37,593 nt of DNA. Source: Bergeyella porcorum. GTDB lineage: Bacteria > Bacteroidota > Bacteroidia > Flavobacteriales > Weeksellaceae. Of this stretch, positions 15,031-22,656 are shown piece by piece (position 1 is the first letter of the stretch; each line of letters begins with the position of its first letter). The stretch is taken from the NCBI RefSeq assembly GCF_042427575.1, contig NZ_JBHMFD010000023.1:1-37593 (forward strand), given 5' to 3'. Made by a program: the position numbers and the translations under genes. Below the pieces are notes generated by a model. It made no database searches, was not told the origin of the DNA, and saw nothing but the letters and a program-made list of their open reading frames with translations.

Positions 15031-15327
15031 ATGTCTCAAAAATTCAAAGAACTCATCAGTTCGGAAAGACCTGTTTTGATAGATTTTTTTGCCACTTGGT
15101 GCCAACCTTGTAAGGTGCAATCTTCGGTGCTCAATTCGGTAAAAGAGAATGTGGGCGAAAAAGCCAGAATTGTAAAAATAGATATTGATGAATTTCCTGC
15201 CATTGCAGCAGAATATGGGGTAAGAAGCGTTCCTACGCTGATGGTCTTCAAAAAAAGCGAATTGCTATGGAGAGGTAGCGGCGTTCACGATGTGAATACC
15301 CTTACCCAACTTTTGAATCAATATTAG
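15031..15327 (+). CDS. Thioredoxin
   Basis: A 98-residue thioredoxin fold with the redox motif WCQPC (Cys24, Cys27) in DFFATWCQPCKVQ, and the conserved cis-proline segment SVPTLMVFKKSE. The second active-site position is Gln where classical thioredoxins have Gly (WCGPC), which may shift redox potential or partner choice. There is no signal peptide, so it is cytoplasmic. It is the last gene of the sulfur run, 12 bp after the small rhodanese, and probably releases sulfane sulfur from rhodanese or dioxygenase partners (inference from context). Confidence 0.9.
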   Translation: MSQKFKELISSERPVLIDFFATWCQPCKVQSSVLNSVKENVGEKARIVKIDIDEFPAIAAEYGVRSVPTLMVFKKSELLWRGSGVHDVNTLTQLLNQY

Positions 15328-15355
15328 TCTGTTGGGTTAGTAAAAGTAGCAAAAA

Positions 15356-15595
15356 TTAGCTGTTAATTCTTTTTCTCAAAGGAATCAAAAGTTCGGTAAG
15401 TCCATTGAGTTTAATTTCGTAGATGGTGGAAAGTTGCATTCCCAGTTTACCACTTGGGAAACCGCCGTTCCTCATAAACCATTCCAAGTAAGAAATAGGC
15501 AAATCTGCCAAGATGGTTCCTTTATATTTGCCAAAGGGCATTTTTACTTCGCAGATTTCAAGTAATATTTGAGGATTGATGCCGCTGCTCATCAT
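15356..15595 (-). CDS. DUF3820 family small protein
   Basis: A 79-residue protein with the DUF3820 signature MPFGKYKGTILADLPISYLEWF followed by a glycine- and leucine-rich tail. DUF3820 has no firmly known function; related domains occur next to exonuclease domains in some proteins and one member is described as quorum-sensing regulated. Its ATG overlaps the stop of the AI-2E family gene by 4 bp (ATGA on the minus strand), so the two are translationally coupled. It converges on the thioredoxin gene with only 28 bp between stops. Confidence 0.8.
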   Translation of the reverse strand: MMSSGINPQILLEICEVKMPFGKYKGTILADLPISYLEWFMRNGGFPSGKLGMQLSTIYEIKLNGLTELLIPLRKRINS

Positions 15596-16686
15596 ATATT
15601 AAGGTCTATTTTTTGTTCTGTTTCTTGGTGATTTTCAGGTAAGATGAGGTTGTTGGAATCTTCATCATCCCCGCTGAACTCATCGTGGTAAATCTGAATG
15701 AGTAATACCGTCATTGAAACTAAAATAGGCCCGAATACCAGTCCCATAAAGCCAAATAGGTTCATCCCCATAATGATTCCGAAAACAGTATTAAGAGGGT
15801 GAATGTCTTCTAGTTTTTTCAATAAGGTAAAACGCAAAACATTGTCTGTAAGCCCTACTACAATGAGGCAGTAGAGTAGCAGTCCCGCTCCAGATACCGT
15901 ATCGCCTTCTGCAAAGAGAAATAAGGAAATAGGAACATAGACAATGGCAGCACCTACTATAGGAATCATTGAGGCAATAGCTGTAAGAGCAAACAAGAGG
16001 GCAGGGCTAGGGGCTCCAAAGATGAGATAGCCTACTAGGGCTACCAGTCCTTGTCCTAGTGCTACCACAGGGATTCCTACGGCATTGGCAATAACCAATT
16101 TTCTGAATTTTTCCCCGATAAGCTTGGTGTTGGCTTTTTTAAGCGGTACAGCCGTAGCCACCAATCGTTCAAAAAATCTTGGTTTTTCAAACATAAAGTA
16201 CAGCATAAAAAACATAGACATAATCACCGAAAGGGTATTGAAGGTTCCACTTACCGCTGAAGTAGAGAATTTGGTGATGGTGGTTTTCAGTGAATCTAGG
16301 TTTTCTTTGCTTAGAATATCAAAATTGGTCTTAGAATAAACATAGCTGTGGATTTTGTCCAGAAAAGCATTGAACTTCTCCATATACGCCTGAGAGTTTC
16401 CTAGCTTGGCTATCAGCATATCGCCTAATAGATAAACGGGAATAATAAGCACTACGATGCAAATTAAAATAACGAATAAAGATGCTAAGGCAGGTTTCCA
16501 ATTTTTCTCCTCTTGAAGATAAAAATTGAAATTTCTACACACAATATACAGCGTTAGAGCACCTAATACGGAAGGTACAAATAGGGAAAGGTTGTAAACA
16601 ATGAGCCCCACAAAGGCTGTAATGGTGAGGATAAGAAAAACTTGCTTGATTTTATTACCACTAATTTGGTCGTATCTATTAGGCAT
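15592..16686 (-). CDS. AI-2E family transporter
   Basis: A 364-residue polytopic membrane protein of the AI-2E/PerM/TqsA family with about seven to eight hydrophobic helices and the conserved C-terminal segment (LEDIHPLNTVFGIIMGMNLF, then GLVFGPILVSM). Members are linked to autoinducer-2 efflux or, in other branches, ion/proton antiport, so the name does not define the substrate. The C-terminus is acidic and polar (DEFSGDDEDSNN), probably cytoplasmic. It is 20 bp downstream of the membrane protein gene at 16707 and overlaps the DUF3820 gene. Confidence 0.88.
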   Translation of the reverse strand: MPNRYDQISGNKIKQVFLILTITAFVGLIVYNLSLFVPSVLGALTLYIVCRNFNFYLQEEKNWKPALASLFVILICIVVLIIPVYLLGDMLIAKLGNSQAYMEKFNAFLDKIHSYVYSKTNFDILSKENLDSLKTTITKFSTSAVSGTFNTLSVIMSMFFMLYFMFEKPRFFERLVATAVPLKKANTKLIGEKFRKLVIANAVGIPVVALGQGLVALVGYLIFGAPSPALLFALTAIASMIPIVGAAIVYVPISLFLFAEGDTVSGAGLLLYCLIVVGLTDNVLRFTLLKKLEDIHPLNTVFGIIMGMNLFGFMGLVFGPILVSMTVLLIQIYHDEFSGDDEDSNNLILPENHQETEQKIDLNI

Positions 16687-16706
16687 ATTTGGGTTTTAAT
16701 GTTGGT

Positions 16707-17435
16707 TTAAGAAATAGATTTTGGCTCTCCTACAACAGCTACATAGGTAGAATACATCACGATGTAGAGAAATAAAGCGGTAAACAATATCCCTACACCA
16801 CAAAGAAAAACACCAGCAAAACTAATTAATACCCCAAGGATGGAAGCCCCCAACATCACCCCGTAGTTCTCTTTGGCAATGTTGAAAGATTTAGACAAGG
16901 CTTCACCAAAACTAGCATTTTCAAACAATAAAATAGGATAGCCTAAAAATAATAGTGGTGCTACAAAAAAGCCAGGTAAAACACATAAAGAAAATGCAAT
17001 GGAGAGAGTAATGCCGCTAATGAAATTATAAATGATGATGTTTACAAAATTTCGTTTGTATCCAATGAATAAATCTCCGAAACTCATAGGCAAACGATGA
17101 TTAGCCTTATAAGAAAGGTAAGTAATCCCTAAAAATAAAGGCATCACCAATAAGCCGAATACGAAGGAAAGAACATAGTAAAATTGAAGACCTTCCACAG
17201 CCAAAATATCTGTTGCGGTAATATTGCCATTAGAGTTTTGGAAGAGTTCTATTAACGCTTCATCATCAAACCCAGAGATAGGTCTTATCGCCATAGAAGC
17301 AATAAAGTAAATCAAAAGTGCTAAAAATGAATACCCGAAGATACGCTTGAAAATTTCAAACGAATGAGAAATAATACTTCCTGTTTCTTTCTGTGGGCTA
17401 GGAGCCAATGTTCTAAATTCTGAAAAAGTTTCCAT
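16707..17435 (-). CDS. Polytopic membrane protein, function unknown
   Basis: A 242-residue integral membrane protein with about six hydrophobic segments (FGYSFLALLIYFIASMAI, YVLSFVFGLLVMPLFLGITY, NIIIYNFISGITLSIAFSLC and others). The frame is open further upstream, but ATG at 17435 (METFSEFRTL) is chosen: a perfect -7 box (TATCTTTG, 17469 down to 17462) lies 26 bp before it, and the upstream extension would overlap the preceding gene. Similar flavobacterial proteins are often labelled beta-carotene 15,15'-monooxygenase, but I see nothing supporting an enzyme. It is distantly like the protein encoded just upstream, and the pair could have arisen by duplication. Confidence 0.78.
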   Translation of the reverse strand: METFSEFRTLAPSPQKETGSIISHSFEIFKRIFGYSFLALLIYFIASMAIRPISGFDDEALIELFQNSNGNITATDILAVEGLQFYYVLSFVFGLLVMPLFLGITYLSYKANHRLPMSFGDLFIGYKRNFVNIIIYNFISGITLSIAFSLCVLPGFFVAPLLFLGYPILLFENASFGEALSKSFNIAKENYGVMLGASILGVLISFAGVFLCGVGILFTALFLYIVMYSTYVAVVGEPKSIS

Positions 17436-17461
17436 TGTAAAGATTTTTATAGTTCGTGAAC

Positions 17462-17469
17462 CAAAGATA
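17462..17469 (-). promoter_or_regulatory. -7 box TATCTTTG for the 16707-17435 gene
   Basis: A perfect TAnnTTTG on the minus strand between two co-directional membrane protein genes, 26 bp before ATG 17435. No convincing -33 element was seen. Confidence 0.45.
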
Positions 17470-17485
17470 AATAAATTTATGATAA

Positions 17486-18205
17486 TTATCTTATCTCGGT
17501 GAAAATTCTTTTGTAAAGGGCATATATCATCGCGTTCCAAAAAGGAAAGGTGAATACAGCACCAAAAATGGTAAACAACCCAAAATATCTGAAAAATACA
17601 GCTACAAAAACGCCAACGAAAATTTCCATTGGAAAGCGTTTTAATGCCTGAACATTAGGGGAAAAAGTCTCGAAAATGCGTTTGTCCATAAAGAACATCA
17701 GCGGAGCGGAGAACAAGGTGAGAAACACCCATATGATTCCCAAAATAATGGTGGAAGCAGCGTAAGAATACACCATAAACCAAAATAAGAAGTATCCAAA
17801 ATAAATGAAAAAATTAATTCCAGAATACCCTGCAAAGAGGTCTTCCAATTTCAAAGGTTCATTTAAATCAAGCTTTCTGTAGATTTTGAATAAACCTAAA
17901 TTGAGCGGATAGAGAAACGCTAAAGTCAGCATTATTGCCAGTTGGAATTTCATAAAATTAGGATTCTTTGCCAAGTCTTGCACACCTTGTTGATACGCAG
18001 AGAATCCTTCGCTTAGCTTTTCTGAAAGCAATAAGTACTGCTCAAAAATGCCAAAAAAATTAGCGAAATAAAACAATGAGCATAGAAATACCGAGAAATA
18101 TAATAAACTGAACGCTACCTGATAGAGAAGCGTGCGGCTCCAATAGCGAAATGCGGTTTTTAGTATAAAATCAATACCTGTGGGCTGAGGAAATTGTTGT
18201 TGCAT
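17486..18205 (-). CDS. Polytopic membrane protein, function unknown
   Basis: A 239-residue integral membrane protein with five to six hydrophobic stretches (LLYQVAFSLLYFSVFLCSLF, FQLAIMLTLAFLYPLNLGLF, FFIYFGYFLFWFMVYSYAAS, ILGIIWVFLTLFSAPLMFFM and a C-terminal helix). It resembles the next gene in layout: an N-terminal soluble stretch, paired helices, and a KRIF-type motif. No enzymatic motif was found. A -7 box TACTTTTG (18230 down to 18223) lies 17 bp before the ATG, divergent from the pabB promoter. Confidence 0.75.
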   Translation of the reverse strand: MQQQFPQPTGIDFILKTAFRYWSRTLLYQVAFSLLYFSVFLCSLFYFANFFGIFEQYLLLSEKLSEGFSAYQQGVQDLAKNPNFMKFQLAIMLTLAFLYPLNLGLFKIYRKLDLNEPLKLEDLFAGYSGINFFIYFGYFLFWFMVYSYAASTIILGIIWVFLTLFSAPLMFFMDKRIFETFSPNVQALKRFPMEIFVGVFVAVFFRYFGLFTIFGAVFTFPFWNAMIYALYKRIFTEIR

Positions 18206-18215
18206 TTAGAATAAA

Positions 18216-18250
18216 TTTGGTGCAAAAGTAAGTTTAAAAAATTATTTTTG
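18216..18250 (+). promoter_or_regulatory. pabB promoter (TTTG-N23-TATTTTTG)
   Basis: TTTG at 18216-18219 and a perfect -7 box TATTTTTG at 18243-18250 are 23 nt apart, inside the flavobacterial range. A divergent -7 box TACTTTTG (18230 to 18223, minus strand) overlaps this promoter and serves the membrane gene at 17486-18205. Confidence 0.5.
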
Positions 18251-18254
18251 CATC

Positions 18255-19232
18255 GTGAAGACCAATTATCATCCAAATTTTGATAGAATGGACGAGCTTT
18301 CTTTGCTGAAAGTTCCGTTTTTCTTTATGGTAGATTTCACGATGGAGCAAGTGGAAATTTATCAGGAAAATGAAATTTTAGAATCGGGTTTAAGTGTTGA
18401 TTTTCAAAAATTTAAAAAGGTAGAAAGTTGGCTCGATACATCGGAGGAATTCCAGTTGAATGCTTTTCCAGAATCGCAAGAGCATTACGAAAAAGGTTTC
18501 CAAAATGTACAGCAACATCTTCGGTTGGGCAACTCGTATTTGGTGAATTATACCAGAGAAACACCCATTGAGCTGAATGCGAATTTGAAAACAGTATTTC
18601 ATCGGACCAAGGCTAAATATAAGTTGCTTTACAAAGATGAATTTGTATGTTTTTCTCCTGAAACTTTTGTGGAAATTGTTGGTGATAAAATTTTTACGCA
18701 TCCTATGAAGGGGACTATAGATGCAAGTGTGCCCAATGCAATGGAAGTTTTGAAAAACGATAAGAAAGAAAAAGCAGAGCATTATACGGTGGTAGATTTG
18801 CTTCGCAATGACCTGAGTATGGTTGCCGATGGCGTTCAGGTAGATGAGTTTCAGCGGATGGATTTCATCAAAACCCAGCAGAAAAGCCTCTATGCTATGA
18901 GTTCCGAGATTTCTGGGATTTTAAAACCAGAGTTTCAAGGAAAGGTAGGGTGTATTATGCGTACGCTCTTGCCAGCGGGCTCTATTTTGGGGGCTCCGAA
19001 GCCTAAGACTATGGAGATTATCTTAGAATCCGAAGGGTATGAGCGTGGTTGGTACACGGGCGTGTGCGGTTGGTTTGATGGGCAAAATTTGGATTCTTGT
19101 GTGATGATTCGGTTCATAGAGCAGCGAAATGGGGCGTTCTTTTTCAAAAGTGGCGGTGGGATTACACATCTTAGCCGTTTGGAAGATGAATATCAAGAAA
19201 TGAAAAATAAAATCTATGTCCCGATTTATTGA
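18255..19232 (+). CDS. pabB: Aminodeoxychorismate synthase component I
   Basis: A 325-residue chorismate-binding enzyme that, with a glutamine amidotransferase, makes 4-amino-4-deoxychorismate for folate. Motifs include MKGTIDASVPNA, HYTVVDLLRNDLSMVA, LLPAGSILGAPKPKTMEII and GWYTGVCGWFDGQNLDSCVM. It lacks the long N-terminal anthranilate-synthase-like domain, which is normal for the short Bacteroidota form. The start is GTG at 18255; the NFDRMDELS stretch before the ATG at 18288 looks homologous to related proteins, which favours the GTG. However, the -7 box ends only 4 nt before it, so the mRNA would be leaderless, and the ATG (12th codon) is the alternative. It overlaps the next gene by 17 bp. 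No pabA is in the window. Confidence 0.87.
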   Translation: MKTNYHPNFDRMDELSLLKVPFFFMVDFTMEQVEIYQENEILESGLSVDFQKFKKVESWLDTSEEFQLNAFPESQEHYEKGFQNVQQHLRLGNSYLVNYTRETPIELNANLKTVFHRTKAKYKLLYKDEFVCFSPETFVEIVGDKIFTHPMKGTIDASVPNAMEVLKNDKKEKAEHYTVVDLLRNDLSMVADGVQVDEFQRMDFIKTQQKSLYAMSSEISGILKPEFQGKVGCIMRTLLPAGSILGAPKPKTMEIILESEGYERGWYTGVCGWFDGQNLDSCVMIRFIEQRNGAFFFKSGGGITHLSRLEDEYQEMKNKIYVPIY

Positions 19233-19821
19233 AACCATAAGAGTGGAAAACGGCATCGCTTCTTTATTGGAAAGACACCAACGAAGAATGGGGCTAACTT
19301 TTGAAGCGTTTCAAAAGGAAAATTCTATTGATTTAAAAGAAGTAATTCACACATTGGAAGTTCCTTCTAATGGACTATTCAAATGGCGATTGCTCTATGA
19401 TTTAGATGGGAATTTCTCTTCAGAATTATTGCCTTATCAGGTTTTTAAATTTAAAGACTTTCAATTGGTTAGTGATGATAATGTTGATTATCACTTTAAG
19501 TATGAGGATAGGATGGTTTTGAATCAACTTAAAGCCCAAGCAGAGGCTCAAGAAATCATCATTGTGAAACACGGAAAGATTACAGATACTTCATTTTCCA
19601 ATCTTTTGTTTAAGAAAGGGGAGCATTGGTTTACACCAAAATCATTTCTATTGAATGGGGTTCAGCGGCAATATTTATTAGATGAAAAGAAAATTAGGGA
19701 AGTGGAAATTACTTTAAATAATATTGCTGAATTTTCACATTTTCAATTAATTAATTCTATGAATAGAATGAACGAAAGAACGATTTATCCCATAGATAAA
19801 ATTATCAATCTCCCAAGATAA
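19216..19821 (+). CDS. pabC: Aminotransferase class IV, probable aminodeoxychorismate lyase
   Basis: A 201-residue fold-type IV PLP enzyme. Landmarks are the N-terminal FIETIRVENG strand, LLERHQRRM, the PLP lysine Lys95 in HFKYEDRMVLNQL, TDTSFSNLLF, and TPKSFLLNGVQRQYLL near the C-terminus. It is shorter than E. coli PabC (about 270) but typical of small Bacteroidota homologues. Its start overlaps pabB by 17 bp, and this pairing supports release of pyruvate from aminodeoxychorismate to give 4-aminobenzoate. Other class IV aminotransferases cannot be excluded from motifs alone. The last codons form one arm of a 14-bp inverted repeat that runs past the stop. Confidence 0.85.
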   Translation: MSRFIETIRVENGIASLLERHQRRMGLTFEAFQKENSIDLKEVIHTLEVPSNGLFKWRLLYDLDGNFSSELLPYQVFKFKDFQLVSDDNVDYHFKYEDRMVLNQLKAQAEAQEIIIVKHGKITDTSFSNLLFKKGEHWFTPKSFLLNGVQRQYLLDEKKIREVEITLNNIAEFSHFQLINSMNRMNERTIYPIDKIINLPR

Positions 19822-19830
19822 ATCGTTCTT
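19776..19830. terminator. Inverted repeat spanning the pabC stop, shared with menD
   Basis: Perfect 14-bp arms, aagaacgatttatc (19776-19789) and gataaatcgttctt (19817-19830), flank a 27-nt loop. The pabC stop codon (19819-19821) is inside the right arm. It lies between convergent pabC and menD and could terminate both, but there is no strong T run in either direction. Confidence 0.55.
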
Positions 19831-19846
19831 GTTGGATGTGATTATT

Positions 19847-21541
19847 TTATATCTCGCTATTTTCTGACTTGCCGTTTAAAAATTTAAAATAATTTTTCAA
19901 GATTTCAGCATTTTGGATGTTTTGTGTGGAAACTTCCAGGATTTTTGGTTTCAAATCTGGGTTAAAGAAGTTATCCAAAACGCGTTCTATGGTATTGTCA
20001 TCCTCCACTTTAATGTAATCGAACCCGAAATGCTTTGCCAGATGCTCAGCGTTTTTCCTATGTTTGGTGGCAATCAGCTCATCTAAAATATTAACATTGG
20101 CTTTATCTGGTCCAGGAATAAATCTGAAAATCTCGCCACCACCATTATTAAAAACAATGATTCTAGTATAGGGTGGGATGTACGGATTCCAAAGTCCATT
20201 AATGTCGTAGAAAAAGCTTAAATCTCCCGTTACCAATAGAGTAGGGTTTTCATTTTTTATGGCAAAGCCCATTGCGGTAGAGGTGGAGCCATCTATGCCG
20301 CTGGTGCCTCGGTTGCAGTAGATTTTGTGTGCTTTGAAGTCAAATAGCTGAGCGTATCTTATGGCAGAGCTATTGCTAAAATGGATGTTAAAATTGGTGG
20401 GTGTTTTTTGTGAAATCAACCAAAATAAATTGAAATCCGAAAAACCTACTCGCATCAAATATTGAGCGTGAAGCGTGTCTTTCTTCTCACGCAATGTGTC
20501 CCAAAGATTGTAGTAGGGTTTAGGTTCTAGTTGTATAGATTTTAGGAATTTACTAAAGAATATTTCAGGTTTTACTTTAATTGAGTCTGATAATGAAAAA
20601 TAAGTGTCTGGTTGCCAAAATTCATCTATATGCCAATGTTTTTGGGGCGATGCTTTTCTTAGGAATTGCTTTACTTTTTTGGAAACCACATTTTGCCCGA
20701 TGGTGATGAGTAAATCGGGAGCGTAGGTTTTATAATCTTCTTCGGAGAAATTAAAAATATACCTATCAATATGCTGGAAAAATTTCTCGTGTCGTAGATT
20801 AGAATTGGCTTCGCAGAGTACCACTACAGAATGATTTTTCACCAATTGAGATAATTGAGTTTCCAATTCTTCGCTGTAATCTCTGGAGCCAACTAAGATA
20901 AGAATGCGTTTGGAGGCGTTCCAATCTGCAATGAGGTGGGAGGGCACATCGTAGTTTTTTTTCTTGAGGGTATGCTCTACACTTGGGAAATAAGGCAACT
21001 CTGAAACCAAGTTGTACAACGGTTCAGAAAGTGGAATATTGATGTGTACAGGCCCTTGCTTTTCTATACAAAGTTCAATGGCTTTTTTTATTGTATCAAA
21101 ATTGTACTCTTCCGCATCCATTTCATCATCTTCCAAGAGTTGAAAATCGCCGTAAGAATGGGTTTGGTAAAGTTGATTTTGGCGGATGGTTTGTCCGTCA
21201 AATAGGTCTATAAAATCAGCAGGTCTGTCTGCTGTGAGAATCAGTAGCGGAATGTTTTGGTAGAAAGCCTCCGTAATGGCAGGGTAATAGTTGGCTGCCG
21301 CAGAGCCAGAGGTACAAGTAATGGCAACGGGCTTCTTGGTGCTTTGAGCCATTCCCAGAGCAACAAAAGCGGCACTTCTTTCATCTACAATGCTGTAGGT
21401 GTTCAGCTCGTCCGTCTCCCCGAAATGAATGGATAATGGGGCATTGCGAGAACCAGGGGATACCACTACATCGCTGATTTGGTATTCTTTTAGCAAGTGT
21501 GCTAATATCTGTATGCTTCGTTTTGAAGAGAATTTTTTCAT
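19847..21541 (-). CDS. menD: 2-succinyl-5-enolpyruvyl-6-hydroxy-3-cyclohexene-1-carboxylate synthase
   Basis: A 564-residue ThDP enzyme of menaquinone synthesis joining isochorismate and 2-oxoglutarate. Visible are VVVSPGSRNAPL (about 25-36), TCTSGSAAANYYPAITEAFY with the cofactor-activating Glu, NRGTSGIDGSTSTAMG and the Mg/ThDP motif GDLSFFYDINGLWN. The start is ATG 21541 (MKKFSSKRSIQILAHLL). The longer open frame to 21694 would overlap the divergent oxygenase gene, and a perfect -7 box (TACCTTTG, 21554 to 21547) stands only 5 nt before 21541. It converges on pabB-pabC, another chorismate-consuming branch. Menaquinone is the expected respiratory quinone of flavobacteria. Confidence 0.94.
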   Translation of the reverse strand: MKKFSSKRSIQILAHLLKEYQISDVVVSPGSRNAPLSIHFGETDELNTYSIVDERSAAFVALGMAQSTKKPVAITCTSGSAAANYYPAITEAFYQNIPLLILTADRPADFIDLFDGQTIRQNQLYQTHSYGDFQLLEDDEMDAEEYNFDTIKKAIELCIEKQGPVHINIPLSEPLYNLVSELPYFPSVEHTLKKKNYDVPSHLIADWNASKRILILVGSRDYSEELETQLSQLVKNHSVVVLCEANSNLRHEKFFQHIDRYIFNFSEEDYKTYAPDLLITIGQNVVSKKVKQFLRKASPQKHWHIDEFWQPDTYFSLSDSIKVKPEIFFSKFLKSIQLEPKPYYNLWDTLREKKDTLHAQYLMRVGFSDFNLFWLISQKTPTNFNIHFSNSSAIRYAQLFDFKAHKIYCNRGTSGIDGSTSTAMGFAIKNENPTLLVTGDLSFFYDINGLWNPYIPPYTRIIVFNNGGGEIFRFIPGPDKANVNILDELIATKHRKNAEHLAKHFGFDYIKVEDDNTIERVLDNFFNPDLKPKILEVSTQNIQNAEILKNYFKFLNGKSENSEI

Positions 21542-21546
21542 AAGTG

Positions 21547-21554
21547 CAAAGGTA
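21547..21554 (-). promoter_or_regulatory. menD -7 box TACCTTTG abutting the start codon
   Basis: A perfect TAnnTTTG with 5 nt (cactt) to ATG 21541. This supports the short MenD start and implies a leaderless or nearly leaderless transcript. Confidence 0.5.
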
Positions 21555-21601
21555 ATGGTTTTGTGGTTTTCTGGGAATTTTTTCATCCAGCGATAAAATC
21601 T

Positions 21602-21609
21602 TATCTTTG
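21602..21609 (+). promoter_or_regulatory. -7 box TATCTTTG for the oxygenase gene
   Basis: A perfect TAnnTTTG, 26 nt before ATG 21636. It makes the GTG at 21612, two bases after the box, an unlikely start. Confidence 0.5.
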
Positions 21610-21635
21610 GGGTGTTAATTTTTACTAAAAAGAGA

Positions 21636-22583
21636 ATGAACAAAATTCCAAGTGTGGACCTGCGTGATTTCCTGTCGGATGATCCGGCACGCAAACAGAA
21701 ATTTGTAAATGAAATCGGAAGAGCCTATGAAGAAATAGGGTTTGTTGCACTCAAAGGACATTTCCTTGATGATAAGCTTGTAGCAGAGCTTTATGAGGAA
21801 GTGAAAAACTTTTTCAGCTTACCAGTGGAAGCCAAAGGTAAGTATGAAATACCAGGAATTGGTGGGCAAAGAGGTTATGTAGGCTTTGGTAAAGAAACAG
21901 CAAAAGGATTCAAAAGTGCAGATTTGAAAGAATTCTGGCATTTTGGACAGTATCTTAAAGAGGATTCTAAGTACAAGTCCGTGTATCCAGATAATGTAAT
22001 GGTGGAAGAGGTGCCGAAGTTTAACGAAGTAGGGAAGCAAGCTTTTCAAATGCTTGAAAAAACAGGGCAATATGTTCTAAGGGCTTTAGCCCTTTACTTA
22101 GGTTTAGATGAGTTTTATTTTGACCAATACATTGCCGAAGGAAATTCTATTCTGAGACCTATTCATTACCCGCCAATCACGGAAGAGCCTGATGATGCTG
22201 TAAGAGCGGCGGCTCACGGTGATATCAACTTGATTACACTATTGATGGGAGCTCAAGGGAAAGGGTTGCAAGTTCAAAACCACGAAGGCGAATGGATTGA
22301 TGCCATAGCTGAGCCTGATGAATTGATGATTAATGTGGGGGATATGCTTTCAAGACATACTAATAATAAATTGAAATCCACCATTCATAGGGTGGTTAAT
22401 CCGCCAAGAGAGCTGTGGGGAACATCAAGATATTCCATTCCTTTTTTTATGCACCCTGTGAGTGAAATGAAACTGAATGCCTTGGAAGGGACTTATGATG
22501 AAAACAACCCTAAACTTTATCCTGATACTACGGCAGGAGAGTTTCTGCACGAAAGATTGGTAGAATTAGGACTAATAAAATAA
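21636..22583 (+). CDS. Isopenicillin N synthase family 2-oxoglutarate/Fe(II) oxygenase
   Basis: A 315-residue oxygenase with the DIOX_N-type N-terminus (KIPSVDLRDFLSDDPARKQK, YEEIGFVALKGH) and a double-stranded beta-helix core with iron ligands His194, Asp196 (AAHGDINLITLLMG) and His251 (STIHRVVNPP), and the co-substrate RxS pair Arg265/Ser267 (SRYSIPFFMHP). Start ATG 21636 is preferred over the in-frame GTG at 21612 because the latter directly follows the -7 box. The substrate is unknown; the IPNS fold does not imply penicillin synthesis, and such genes are widespread single-copy genes in Bacteroidota. It is followed by a strong bidirectional terminator. Confidence 0.88.
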   Translation: MNKIPSVDLRDFLSDDPARKQKFVNEIGRAYEEIGFVALKGHFLDDKLVAELYEEVKNFFSLPVEAKGKYEIPGIGGQRGYVGFGKETAKGFKSADLKEFWHFGQYLKEDSKYKSVYPDNVMVEEVPKFNEVGKQAFQMLEKTGQYVLRALALYLGLDEFYFDQYIAEGNSILRPIHYPPITEEPDDAVRAAAHGDINLITLLMGAQGKGLQVQNHEGEWIDAIAEPDELMINVGDMLSRHTNNKLKSTIHRVVNPPRELWGTSRYSIPFFMHPVSEMKLNALEGTYDENNPKLYPDTTAGEFLHERLVELGLIK

Positions 22584-22604
22584 TGGAGTATTCTAATGCT
22601 CATC

Positions 22605-22637
22605 AAAAAAAGCGGGATTTTAAGTTCCGCTTTTTTT
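22605..22637. terminator. Bidirectional terminator between convergent genes
   Basis: The 11-bp stem aaaaaaagcgg (22605-22615) and ccgcttttttt (22627-22637) has an 11-nt loop, with a T run on either strand. It serves the oxygenase gene (+) and the clpC-Gfo/Idh unit (-). Confidence 0.9.
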
Positions 22638-22656
22638 GTGTTTAGGTCTGAAAATG

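Noticed and set aside
17436..17540. N-terminal extension of the 16707-17435 membrane protein
   Set aside because: It would overlap the upstream gene and span a perfect -7 promoter box; ATG 17435 is better.
21542..21694. N-terminal extension of MenD
   Set aside because: It would overlap the divergent oxygenase gene and pass through the -7 box at 21547-21554.
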